Shown piece by piece: positions 27,566-35,979 of a stretch of 64,000 nucleotides of DNA. Position 1 is the first letter of the stretch. The number at the start of each line of letters is the position of its first letter. The notes beneath the pieces were generated by a model, which was not told the origin of the DNA, did not search any database, and was given only the letters and a program-made list of their open reading frames with translations. The DNA is taken from NCBI RefSeq assembly GCF_004798935.1, contig NZ_RAHT01000002.1, forward strand, positions 496,001 through 560,000, given 5' to 3'. Origin of the DNA: Ningiella ruwaisensis (lineage in GTDB: Bacteria > Pseudomonadota > Gammaproteobacteria > Enterobacterales > Alteromonadaceae). Made by a program: the position numbers and the translations under genes.

Positions 27566-27878
27566 TGGCTGTCCTTTTTTTGAAAAAGTAGTTTAAAAAC
27601 TCTGCTGAAAACAATCGCTGAAAGCAAACCTGTAATGCCTTGTGACACGATCAAGATCATAGCACGAAAGACGGAAGTATATTGCGCCCTTAAGTAATTA
27701 AACGCTAATGCGCACACTTGTGTGCGCCCTCCGGTTATAGAAATAAAAAATTTAGGCTGTCTGATATTTCAAAACGAGGGTCTGAAAATTACAAGCGCCC
27801 CAAGCACCGCATTCGCTAGGCTAGGCATATATTCATTTGACGGTTCAGATAACCGGTACTTAACGAAGCGGAATAAGA
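27566..27878. other. Intergenic region between acpH and the exporter operon
   Basis: A 313-bp divergent spacer that must hold the promoters for acpH and the HlyD gene. Two open frames touch it (a hydrophobic minus-strand frame to 27717 and a GTG frame from 27722), but neither looks like a real gene. I searched the forward strand for a double-glycine leader peptide that could be the exporter's substrate and saw none. Confidence 0.5.
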
Positions 27879-29150
27879 ATGCAAGCTCAACAGCAATCTC
27901 ATCAGAGTCTATATAGGGAAAATGCACTTAAAGCAGCGCATGAACATAGGCTTGGCAAAACCTTAGTCTTACCAAAATTAAGACACAGTGTTTTATCTGC
28001 ATTTATTTTAATATGGGTGGCTACCGCTTGCTGGTTTTTGACGCAGCATGAGTTTACCGAAAAGACTACTGTCAGTGGTTATATCAGCGCGAACAAACCA
28101 AGCATTTCAATTAGTCCAAAAGAAGCCTCCGGAATTGTACATGAGGTATTGGTCACAAATGGCCAGCATGTGAAAAAAGGTCAGGCAGTGGTGGTTATCA
28201 GACGAGCGAATAAAGTGTTGCTGGATACCGACTTTTCGCACACTCACCGTCAGTTAGTAAAAGACCAAATCCTCAGCCTTAAAGAACTAAACAATGCCAA
28301 AATCAATGAGTTAATCAATCAGAAACAAGCACTTTTAATGCAAGCCCAGAACCTGGAGGATTCGCTTAAACGCATATTGGGTCGAGACATACTGTTAGAA
28401 GAGCAGATTACTCTCTTAAGCGAGGAGCATGTCAATTTAATGCAGCTTGCCGAGAAGAATCTGATTTCCCGCCATCAGCATCGTCAGCTTAAGCAGCAAC
28501 TGCTAAGTAAACAGCAGGAGCAAGTACAACTGAATGATCTGCAGGCTGAGACTCATTACTCCCTGCAACAGTTGAAAATACAACATGCACAAATTGAGCA
28601 GCAAATTCAGCAGGTTGAAGCACGAAGTAAGCAAGAAGAATCTCGATTACAGCAAGCAATTAACGAATTAAACAAGCAAGAGCTTTACACTCTCTATGCT
28701 CCTTTTGATGGTGTAATCAGCAATCTGCATGTTCTGGATGGGGCTGACCTGGCGCATTATCCGGTTTTATTCAAAGTGACTCCTGTTGAGCAGCAACTTA
28801 GAGCAACCTTGGCAATTCCCGCCAGTACTGGAGGCTTGGTTGCAAAGGGACAGACGCTGCGCATTCGACTCAATGCATTTCCCTATCAAAAATACGGCAT
28901 GCTAAACGCCAGTCTTGAGCAGATTGAACGCACTATTTTATTGCCAAATGAAACACGCTCACACCCGCTTGCCATTCAAGAGCCGGTATTTCTGGCTCAG
29001 GCTGACTTACCTCAAGACTTTGTGATAGCCCATGGAGATGCTGTTAAGTTAAAAGAGGGAATGAGCCTGCAAGCTGATGTCATCCTCTCCAGGCGTTCTT
29101 TATTTGAATGGTTAATGGCACCGCTTTACAGCATTAAGGGAGAATTGTAA
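27879..29150 (+). CDS. HlyD-family membrane fusion protein of a C39-ABC export system
   Basis: Periplasmic adaptor (membrane fusion protein) linking an inner-membrane ABC exporter to an outer-membrane channel such as TolC. It has 423 residues with one N-terminal membrane helix (SVLSAFILIWVATACWFLT), then a biotinyl-lipoyl-like half (ISPKEASGIVHEVLVTNGQHVKKGQAVVVI). A long Gln-rich coiled-coil hairpin spans residues about 110-265, and the second lipoyl half follows (LYAPFDGVISNLHVLDGADL). The layout matches CvaA/HlyD adaptors of colicin V-type exporters. The start follows GGA at seven bases. Its stop overlaps the next gene's ATG by one base (TAATG), so the two are translationally coupled. Confidence 0.92.
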   Translation: MQAQQQSHQSLYRENALKAAHEHRLGKTLVLPKLRHSVLSAFILIWVATACWFLTQHEFTEKTTVSGYISANKPSISISPKEASGIVHEVLVTNGQHVKKGQAVVVIRRANKVLLDTDFSHTHRQLVKDQILSLKELNNAKINELINQKQALLMQAQNLEDSLKRILGRDILLEEQITLLSEEHVNLMQLAEKNLISRHQHRQLKQQLLSKQQEQVQLNDLQAETHYSLQQLKIQHAQIEQQIQQVEARSKQEESRLQQAINELNKQELYTLYAPFDGVISNLHVLDGADLAHYPVLFKVTPVEQQLRATLAIPASTGGLVAKGQTLRIRLNAFPYQKYGMLNASLEQIERTILLPNETRSHPLAIQEPVFLAQADLPQDFVIAHGDAVKLKEGMSLQADVILSRRSLFEWLMAPLYSIKGEL

Positions 29151-31366
29151 TGAGTACATCTTTCAATCAGTCAATGCCAGCCAATGGTCTGTCGTTTAAA
29201 AAATTGCAGTTTGGATTTAAGCGAAATGTCCGGCTTGTAATGCAAAACGAAGCCAATGAATGCGGAATCGCCTGCCTGACCATGATTGCTAATTATTATG
29301 GCAATGGAATATCGCTGGCGCAGTTGCGCCTTCGATGCGCAAGCGATGGTCAAGGTGTCAATTTAAAGCAGATCATTGAGCAGGCAAATGGTATTCATTT
29401 AAGTGCAAGAGCATTAAAAGTTCCGATTGATGAATTAAATCAACTTTCCTGCCCTGCCATACTGCACTGGGATTTTTCCCACTTTGTTGTGCTATGCAAA
29501 GTAAACAGGAAAGGCATTATTATTGCCGACCCTGCGATTGGCAAACGCTTTGTTCCCATGCATGAAGTCGATCAACGATTTACAGGCGTTGCACTTGAAT
29601 TAAGCCCAAACCAAGACTTTAGCAAGGTAAAGCCTGCACAAGGATTGCGTTTGCGTGATTTTGCTCAAAATATCATTGGCATAAAGCGCAATCTGGCTCT
29701 GGTATTTTTACTCTCATTGCTTTTGCAAATATTCGCGCTTGCCAGCCCGTTCTACATGCAAACGGTGGTGGACGATGTCTTGGTAAAAGCAGATGAATCC
29801 CTGCTACTTGCGCTAGCTTTAGGCTTTGCGCTTTTACTCATCATCGATACCTTTACGCAGTTTGTAAGAGAACGCTTAATGCTGCATTTTTCAACGCGCT
29901 TTAGCATATTTCTTTCATCAAGCGTGTTTGCGCATTTGCTTTCCCTGCCAATGGCTTATTTTATGCGTCGTCATATTGGCGATATTGTCAGCCGCTTTGA
30001 ATCGGTACAGCGCATTCGAGAAATGATAGCTTCAGGAATTGTTACCGCTTTGCTTGACGGACTGCTGGCACTTATTACCCTTGCGGTGCTGTTTCTGTAT
30101 TCGGCTAAGCTCGCTTGCGCCGTATTAGTAGCAGTCGTTTTATACACTTTGCTAAGATGGTTTCTGTTTTATCCTATTCGCAGACTTAACCAAGAGGCGC
30201 TTCATTTACACGCTGAGCAACAAAGCTTTTTTATGCAGTCTGTACGTGCTATTCGCACCCTGAAGCTAAACAACAGCGCTTCCCAGTCACACAGCAAGTG
30301 GCTTGATAAGCTCTCAGCCGCAACCAATAAAAACATAGGACTCGCACAGTGGAATATTCATTTTTCCACCTTAAATAAGCTGCTTTTTGGTATTGAGAAT
30401 CTTGTGATCATTTATCTGGCGGCGCTTTTAGTGCTTGAACAGAGTCTGAGTGTGGGGATGCTCTTTGCATTTATGAGTTACAAAAGTCGATTTATTGAGT
30501 CAATCAGTCGTCTTGTAGATACCTGGATAGACTTTAAGCTCATTTCAGTCCATTTAGAGCGCGTATCAGATGTTGTGCTTGAAGCACCCGAACTGCCTCG
30601 CCACATCAGTAAATCTTTACCGGTACTGGAGGGTGCAATCAAAAATGCTGAAGATAAGGCGCACAAGCAAAGCACCGCTCATATTGTGCTTAAAAATATA
30701 TCATATCGCTATGGAAAAGACGCACCGCTCATTTTCAGCAACATAAACCTCACCATTAAGCGAGGCGAAAGCATTGCCATAACGGGCCCAAGCGGGTGTG
30801 GTAAATCAACGCTCATGTATTGCTTAAGTGGATTACTCAGCCCTTCTTCAGGCCAAATTGAAATTGAGGGACGCATCTTAAGCGCAGAAAATCGAGGAAG
30901 TTTTGGTATTGCAGCTGTGATGCAAGACGACCAATTGCTTAGCGGAAGTATATTGGAAAACATTGCTCAGTTTGATACCCGGGTCGATGTCAATCGAGTG
31001 GTGGCATGTGCACAGGCCGCATGTTTGCACGACGACATCATGCGAATGACCATGCAGTACCAAAGCACTATTGGGGATATGGGCGATGCTCTGTCAGGTG
31101 GACAAAAACAACGCTTATTAATCGCCCGCGCCTTATATAAACGGCCTCAGATTTTACTTCTGGATGAAGCCAGTAGTCACTTGGACGAAGCAAATGAGCA
31201 GGCACTCAATACAAATTTACAATCGCTAAATATTACCAAAATTATGATTGCGCACCGACGTGCCACTATCGAAAGTGCGCAGCATATCATCGAGCTTGAC
31301 CATTCAGGCGTGCGCGTGCGGCAAATGAGCAGGAATATTGCTCGCTACAAGCACGAAAAAGAATGA
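29150..31366 (+). CDS. Peptidase-containing ABC exporter (C39, bacteriocin/microcin type)
   Basis: A 738-residue PCAT: N-terminal C39 peptidase, six-helix ABC membrane domain, C-terminal ATPase. The peptidase triad is visible as C38 (NEANECGIACLTM), H111 (WDFSHFVVL) and D127 (ADPAIGKR), so it should be catalytically active, unlike the degenerate CLD domain of RTX exporters. The ATPase has Walker A GPSGCGKST (546-554), signature LSGGQKQRLLIARAL, Walker B ILLLDEASSHLD and a switch histidine in IAHR. Such proteins cleave a double-glycine leader and export the mature peptide. No leader peptide gene was found in the window. It is coupled to the HlyD gene and followed by a LuxR-type regulator. Confidence 0.94.
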   Translation: MSTSFNQSMPANGLSFKKLQFGFKRNVRLVMQNEANECGIACLTMIANYYGNGISLAQLRLRCASDGQGVNLKQIIEQANGIHLSARALKVPIDELNQLSCPAILHWDFSHFVVLCKVNRKGIIIADPAIGKRFVPMHEVDQRFTGVALELSPNQDFSKVKPAQGLRLRDFAQNIIGIKRNLALVFLLSLLLQIFALASPFYMQTVVDDVLVKADESLLLALALGFALLLIIDTFTQFVRERLMLHFSTRFSIFLSSSVFAHLLSLPMAYFMRRHIGDIVSRFESVQRIREMIASGIVTALLDGLLALITLAVLFLYSAKLACAVLVAVVLYTLLRWFLFYPIRRLNQEALHLHAEQQSFFMQSVRAIRTLKLNNSASQSHSKWLDKLSAATNKNIGLAQWNIHFSTLNKLLFGIENLVIIYLAALLVLEQSLSVGMLFAFMSYKSRFIESISRLVDTWIDFKLISVHLERVSDVVLEAPELPRHISKSLPVLEGAIKNAEDKAHKQSTAHIVLKNISYRYGKDAPLIFSNINLTIKRGESIAITGPSGCGKSTLMYCLSGLLSPSSGQIEIEGRILSAENRGSFGIAAVMQDDQLLSGSILENIAQFDTRVDVNRVVACAQAACLHDDIMRMTMQYQSTIGDMGDALSGGQKQRLLIARALYKRPQILLLDEASSHLDEANEQALNTNLQSLNITKIMIAHRRATIESAQHIIELDHSGVRVRQMSRNIARYKHEKE

Positions 31367-31405
31367 AAAAGCGACATCAATAAATGACACAACAAGGAGA
31401 TTACT

Positions 31406-31645
31406 ATGTCATTACTTACTCAAACTAACTTACTATCAAAACGTGAAAAACAAATCGCTGAAAAGATTTTAGAGGGATTACCAAACAAACGGATCGCTTC
31501 AGCCCTTTTCATCAGTGAGCGCACAGTGAAGTTTCACTGCCATAACATTTATCGCAAAACAGGCGTTAGAAGCCGTCATGGTCTGATTGCCTTGCATTAT
31601 AGGATGCTACAAGAGGCATTGCTTCAACTTCCTGAGGCCGCATAA
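31406..31645 (+). CDS. Single-domain LuxR-type HTH regulator
   Basis: A 79-residue protein that is almost only a LuxR/FixJ helix-turn-helix: LSKREKQIAEKILEGLPNKRIASALFISERTVKFHCHNIYRKTGVRSRHGLIAL. The recognition helix lies in ISERTVKFHCHNIYRK. There is no receiver or ligand-binding domain. A strong AAGGAG ribosome-binding site sits upstream of the ATG. The gene lies 39 bp after the exporter gene on the same strand, so it is probably the third gene of that operon. It may control the exporter or its unseen substrate (inference). GerE-like stand-alone regulators have the same architecture. Confidence 0.88.
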   Translation: MSLLTQTNLLSKREKQIAEKILEGLPNKRIASALFISERTVKFHCHNIYRKTGVRSRHGLIALHYRMLQEALLQLPEAA

Positions 31646-31672
31646 GTTGTTCGCAGTATGATAAATCCACGA

Positions 31673-31719
31673 CGAGATCTGAGCAAATTAACAAATAACT
31701 GTTAGCTGCACAGATCTCG
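31673..31719. terminator. Spaced 9-bp inverted repeat between luxR-type gene and tamB
   Basis: Perfect arms CGAGATCTG (31673-31681) and CAGATCTCG (31711-31719) separated by 29 bases, in the convergent spacer between the regulator and tamB. It may be a weak bidirectional terminator or a protein site. No U run is present. Confidence 0.35.
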
Positions 31720-31745
31720 TATTTACACATACTAGTTAAAAAGCA

Positions 31746-34700
31746 TTAGTCTTTTTGAGTGTCATCACGACGCGTGAACTGATAGAACAAATCGATTGCG
31801 CTATCCGCTCCACCTCCCGTTGCTTCAATGAATAATTTTGGCATGAGTTGATACTTCAAGACTACCTCAGTGGCATTGCTGAATACCCCAATTCCATAGG
31901 TAATTTGAATATCTTCAGTTAAACGCCCGGTTATTTGCACCTGCGTATTGTCGCCAGCGCCTGCTGTCTGCAAGTTTAACGAATCAAGGCCAAAGGTCCG
32001 TCCTACCTGACTTATGCGGTTATCGCTTCGCCCTACTCCATAACCTACGAGCAAATTTACCAGCGCGGTGCTGTTACTATCACCCGAACCAAAATCGCCT
32101 CCGGTAACGTCTCTTCCTTGAAGTAAATAGGATAGTTGCCTTGCCTGCGTCATAGGCGGATTTGAAAATAACTCCACACGAGGCACAACCGGATTACCTG
32201 TAATATGGATACCCGCCGTTACGTCATTTTCTATATTAAGAGGATTACGAATTGCGCGAATATTAAATTGCGGCAAAGACGGCTCACCGTTAAAAAAGAT
32301 GCGCCCACTTTGCACCACCAGCATTTGTCCATAAGCCTCGTAACTGCCGTCTAATACGTTCACTTGACCATTTAACAAGGTACGCATGGGTTGCAAACTG
32401 TCATCACTGGTACTGCGCTTTTGTATCACCTGTAAATCGAGGTTGCCCGCGAGCGTTGCTTCCAAACCCAGGGCATCTACCTGAACAAAACCTCTTTCCT
32501 CTTTATCAATGAGAATATTTAAGTCGATATCCAGTGCAACGGGCACAACGGGCTCTGGTGGTTCTGCGCCTATGATAATCGTGTCACTTGAAGGTGTTTT
32601 AGCGCTTTCGGGCAACTCTTCAATTTTGATTTGTGCCTTGGGAATGCCCACATCACCTTTTAAGGTAAGGGCATCTGGTGATAAATCAAAGTTAAGGTCA
32701 GGCGATACCTGCGCAGTAGACTCTTTAAAGGCAAACTGTAAATCATTGCCTTTAATATTTCCGTCAATAGAAAATCCGTTGGCTAAATCAAGGGCGGCCT
32801 CGTAGCTTCCTTTACCTTCCCCAAGGTTAAATCCCCCCTGCATCTCAGCGCTCATGCCGTCGAACTGCATATTGTGATAAAAGTTCGTTAAGGGATAGGT
32901 GTAGGCATCCAGAATCAACTCGCCGTTGTTAATGCTCAATGTGCCGCTTAATTGCGGCTCAACAAGCTCTCCTGCAAAACCTATGTCTGCATTCACTTTA
33001 CCCAGTATGCTTTCAATACTTGGAATAAAACGCTGAAACACATTAAGGTCAAAGTCGCTTATCCGCACTCGGCCTTGATGCTCCCGCTCCTCTGGCAAAA
33101 TGTTAATCGACGACTGCAAGCCCAGAGTACCTGTTTGTTTAGTACCTGCGTAAATAGCGGTTGATAACACATCGTTTTCAAAGGTTAGATTTGCAACAAT
33201 AGCGGTAAGCGCTAATAAATGATTTTCAGTCTCGACCTCTCCGCCAATAATGGTGTTATACACCCGGGCATTTAGGCCATTGCTGGCAAAATCAATAAAA
33301 GCCCTTGAGTTTAAAGGCAGGTGGGTTTCAGGAAAAATTAACTCTGGATAATAATGTCTTGCCGGCGCTGCCAAATCGTAAACAAGTTCAGCCAGTGCGC
33401 TTGCCTCGCCATCTTCATAATCGGCTCCTTTAAGGCAGAGCGAGTTCCCTTCGTTTTGAAATTCAAAACAAAAATCCGCCAGGCGATAATTTTGGTCTTG
33501 TATATTTGCGTATATGTCCGTTGGCTCTGCAAGTTGCATACTTAAAAACGGCATTTTTATCGATGAACTTTCCCATTTTCCCTGCCATAAAGAGAAGGCA
33601 TCACTGGCTTTGTCGCTACTGGCTGATGGAACTTTTATAAATCCGCCACTGAATCGCTGTTGCGTCGAAAATTCTTCCCCTACAAGCACCAAACTTACTT
33701 GATGCTCATCGAGCACGCCATCAGCCTCTACGCTAGCGCTTTTCACAACAAAGTTACCCAATAAACCCTGTTTGAGGTCAAGCGAAAGATCGCTTCGATA
33801 ATCGTTTTTACCATCAACTGACATTTGTACATTCAGGGTCTCAAGTTCGAACTCATTAAATGTAAAGGCCTCTAACTCGGCGCTGATATCCAAAACAGGT
33901 TTTATCAGGCTTCCCGTCATTGAAGCATTTAATTGTAAAGACCCAGCTCTACTTACGCTTTCAACTGATGCATTCTCCTTCGCGTCATCACCCGTTTGAC
34001 CATCCTGACTGTTTTCTATCGCAGCATCCTGTAAAGATGTAGCGTTCCCGGCAGCATCGGAATTAGTAAACTGGGCAAGTAATTGTGAAAGCTCAGGAAT
34101 GTCTGCACTTAGACTGAGATCCCCTCGTGTATTCAGTATTTCTTCGACGGATAGTTCGGCAAAATCGGTGCGCGCAAGGGTAAGTTGACCATTTGTGGTA
34201 ATGCTGTTCACGCCCTGAATAAAAGAGAATTCGCTAATGTTAATGACGCCCGCTTTGTTAACGCTTAAATCGCATTCAATGCCAAGGTCACGTTTCATCA
34301 AACTGCCTTTTATATCGTTGCATTTAAGTGCACCGCGCATCCAGTCTTCGGTAAGCGTGTGGCGCAACATGAGCTTTCCACTTAAATCACTACTTAAAGA
34401 GGATTCTTTTGCCTGTAATGCAGATAAATCGATATTTTCAGCCACCACATTCAGACGACTTATCAGCGCAAGAGTATTTGATGCAGAGTTTGCTTGTTCT
34501 TGTGCGTCAAGCGTTCTAAGCTCAAGTTCGCCGCTAATGTCAGCACGTCCTATTGCTCCCTGTGAGTTTAGCGTTTCGATAGCAAGGCGCTTTTTACCCG
34601 CAGAGGCGACGCCTTTAAACTCGATAATCGATACCCCTTCTGCCGCGCTTATGCCTTTAAGCGCCTTGGCGTTTAAATTGAGCATGGCGGAGGCGCGATA

Positions 34701-35975
34701 ATCTTCCCAGTCTCCGGAAATACTTGCATCAAATGCGTCAATAATTACAGGGAAAGTTTGGCGTGCATCTTGTGTTAACCAAGGTTCTATTTGTGAAATG
34801 TCGTCTACCGCTATTGCCAATTCAAGCGGCAACGCGTTTTGCTGAAGATCTCCCTTATATTGGATGGTCGCAATCGCAGTGTCTGGTGTATTTGTCAGGC
34901 TCACGCGCATTGTCTCGATATTACCTTCTGATGTCAGCTTTATCTGCTCAGATTTTTCGCTATGTCCAAGTGCAATATTCAACGCATGGTCAAAGCGGTC
35001 TGCAAAGTCAATTTGTGTTTCAAGTGAAGCCATTTGGGCTTGAATGCCCGCCTGAGCAAGCACGTCATTGAGGATAGCTTCAAGTTCGACTTGAAGCACT
35101 TGTTCGTCAATATTCAAGCTTGTGAATTCAATTCCCACACAACTTTGGGGATTAAAGGCTTTATCTACCGATGAGCGGTTAATGCTTTGCTCTACATTCC
35201 AGCACACCTGTTTAAGCCTTATGTCGTTCACATTTGCGTTTAGAGGGATAAAAACTTCGGGTATGGAAATCTCAGGCGGCGCACTTAGCATCTCATCTAG
35301 CCTGACCAAAAATGATGACTCTGTAGTGTTTGAATTGACAGGAGCATCATTTAACGGCTCAGTCTGAAAAGCCAGCACCTGCTCCACCGACAGCGAGTTC
35401 AGGCTAAATTCTTCAAGTGCGCTGAATTCAGAAGCCTGCAAACTTGAAATTGCCAGCAATGTTTGTGTGTCTGGCTCGTTATCTGTTTGCTGTCGATTAT
35501 TATCCACATCAGCGTTTGCGACAGCAGCCTGACTTAATTCAAAATAGTTTAAGCGAAGTGACGTCACGCTTACAGGAAGTGGTAAGGTGATGATATTCTG
35601 ACTTGAAGTTTCAGCTAACGCCTGATCACCTGCAGGCAATAACACGACATCAAGCCTGTCCACTTCAACATCTTCAAGACAAAGTGCCATATCGAGTAAG
35701 CAACTTAAACCAATATCAATCTTCAGATTTGACACATCAACTGCAATATTGGCGTTCTCAGGAGCGAAGCTTATCTGCTCCACCTCAAGCTGCGAATAAA
35801 GACTACCATTGATGTCTGATACTTTGAGGCCATCTACATAGGTTTGAGCAAAATGGGTGGCCGTGCGCACCCCCCAGTTTGAGCCAGCAAAGAAAAGCAG
35901 CACAACAAACAGAAAGCACAATCCCAGAAAGACGTAGGCAAACATTTTTGTAATAGAAGACAAAGATATCTGCAT
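31746..35975 (-). CDS. tamB: Translocation and assembly module protein TamB
   Basis: A very large (1409 residues) inner-membrane-anchored, periplasm-spanning protein of the TamB/YtfN family, which works with TamA in outer-membrane protein assembly and lipid transport. It has one N-terminal membrane helix (FAYVFLGLCFLFVVLLFFAG), a long beta-rich middle, and a C-terminal DUF490 domain with RIFFNGEPSLPQFNIRAIRNPL, GNPVVPRVELFSNPPMTQARQLSYLLQGRD and the terminal ATGGGADSAIDLFYQFTR. The ATG at 35975 (MQISLSS) is favoured over an upstream TTG inside tamA. It starts just past the tamA stop, so the pair forms an operon. Confidence 0.95.
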   Translation of the reverse strand: MQISLSSITKMFAYVFLGLCFLFVVLLFFAGSNWGVRTATHFAQTYVDGLKVSDINGSLYSQLEVEQISFAPENANIAVDVSNLKIDIGLSCLLDMALCLEDVEVDRLDVVLLPAGDQALAETSSQNIITLPLPVSVTSLRLNYFELSQAAVANADVDNNRQQTDNEPDTQTLLAISSLQASEFSALEEFSLNSLSVEQVLAFQTEPLNDAPVNSNTTESSFLVRLDEMLSAPPEISIPEVFIPLNANVNDIRLKQVCWNVEQSINRSSVDKAFNPQSCVGIEFTSLNIDEQVLQVELEAILNDVLAQAGIQAQMASLETQIDFADRFDHALNIALGHSEKSEQIKLTSEGNIETMRVSLTNTPDTAIATIQYKGDLQQNALPLELAIAVDDISQIEPWLTQDARQTFPVIIDAFDASISGDWEDYRASAMLNLNAKALKGISAAEGVSIIEFKGVASAGKKRLAIETLNSQGAIGRADISGELELRTLDAQEQANSASNTLALISRLNVVAENIDLSALQAKESSLSSDLSGKLMLRHTLTEDWMRGALKCNDIKGSLMKRDLGIECDLSVNKAGVINISEFSFIQGVNSITTNGQLTLARTDFAELSVEEILNTRGDLSLSADIPELSQLLAQFTNSDAAGNATSLQDAAIENSQDGQTGDDAKENASVESVSRAGSLQLNASMTGSLIKPVLDISAELEAFTFNEFELETLNVQMSVDGKNDYRSDLSLDLKQGLLGNFVVKSASVEADGVLDEHQVSLVLVGEEFSTQQRFSGGFIKVPSASSDKASDAFSLWQGKWESSSIKMPFLSMQLAEPTDIYANIQDQNYRLADFCFEFQNEGNSLCLKGADYEDGEASALAELVYDLAAPARHYYPELIFPETHLPLNSRAFIDFASNGLNARVYNTIIGGEVETENHLLALTAIVANLTFENDVLSTAIYAGTKQTGTLGLQSSINILPEEREHQGRVRISDFDLNVFQRFIPSIESILGKVNADIGFAGELVEPQLSGTLSINNGELILDAYTYPLTNFYHNMQFDGMSAEMQGGFNLGEGKGSYEAALDLANGFSIDGNIKGNDLQFAFKESTAQVSPDLNFDLSPDALTLKGDVGIPKAQIKIEELPESAKTPSSDTIIIGAEPPEPVVPVALDIDLNILIDKEERGFVQVDALGLEATLAGNLDLQVIQKRSTSDDSLQPMRTLLNGQVNVLDGSYEAYGQMLVVQSGRIFFNGEPSLPQFNIRAIRNPLNIENDVTAGIHITGNPVVPRVELFSNPPMTQARQLSYLLQGRDVTGGDFGSGDSNSTALVNLLVGYGVGRSDNRISQVGRTFGLDSLNLQTAGAGDNTQVQITGRLTEDIQITYGIGVFSNATEVVLKYQLMPKLFIEATGGGADSAIDLFYQFTRRDDTQKD

Positions 35976-35979
35976 GACT

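Noticed and set aside
27487-27717. Hydrophobic 76-codon minus-strand frame upstream of acpH
   Set aside because: It overlaps the conserved acpH N-terminus in another frame and has no ribosome-binding site. A frameshift joining it to acpH is unnecessary, because acpH homology begins cleanly at ATT.
27722-27916. GTG-initiated 64-codon frame before the HlyD gene as exporter substrate
   Set aside because: No double-glycine leader, and it overlaps the HlyD start. No precursor-peptide features.
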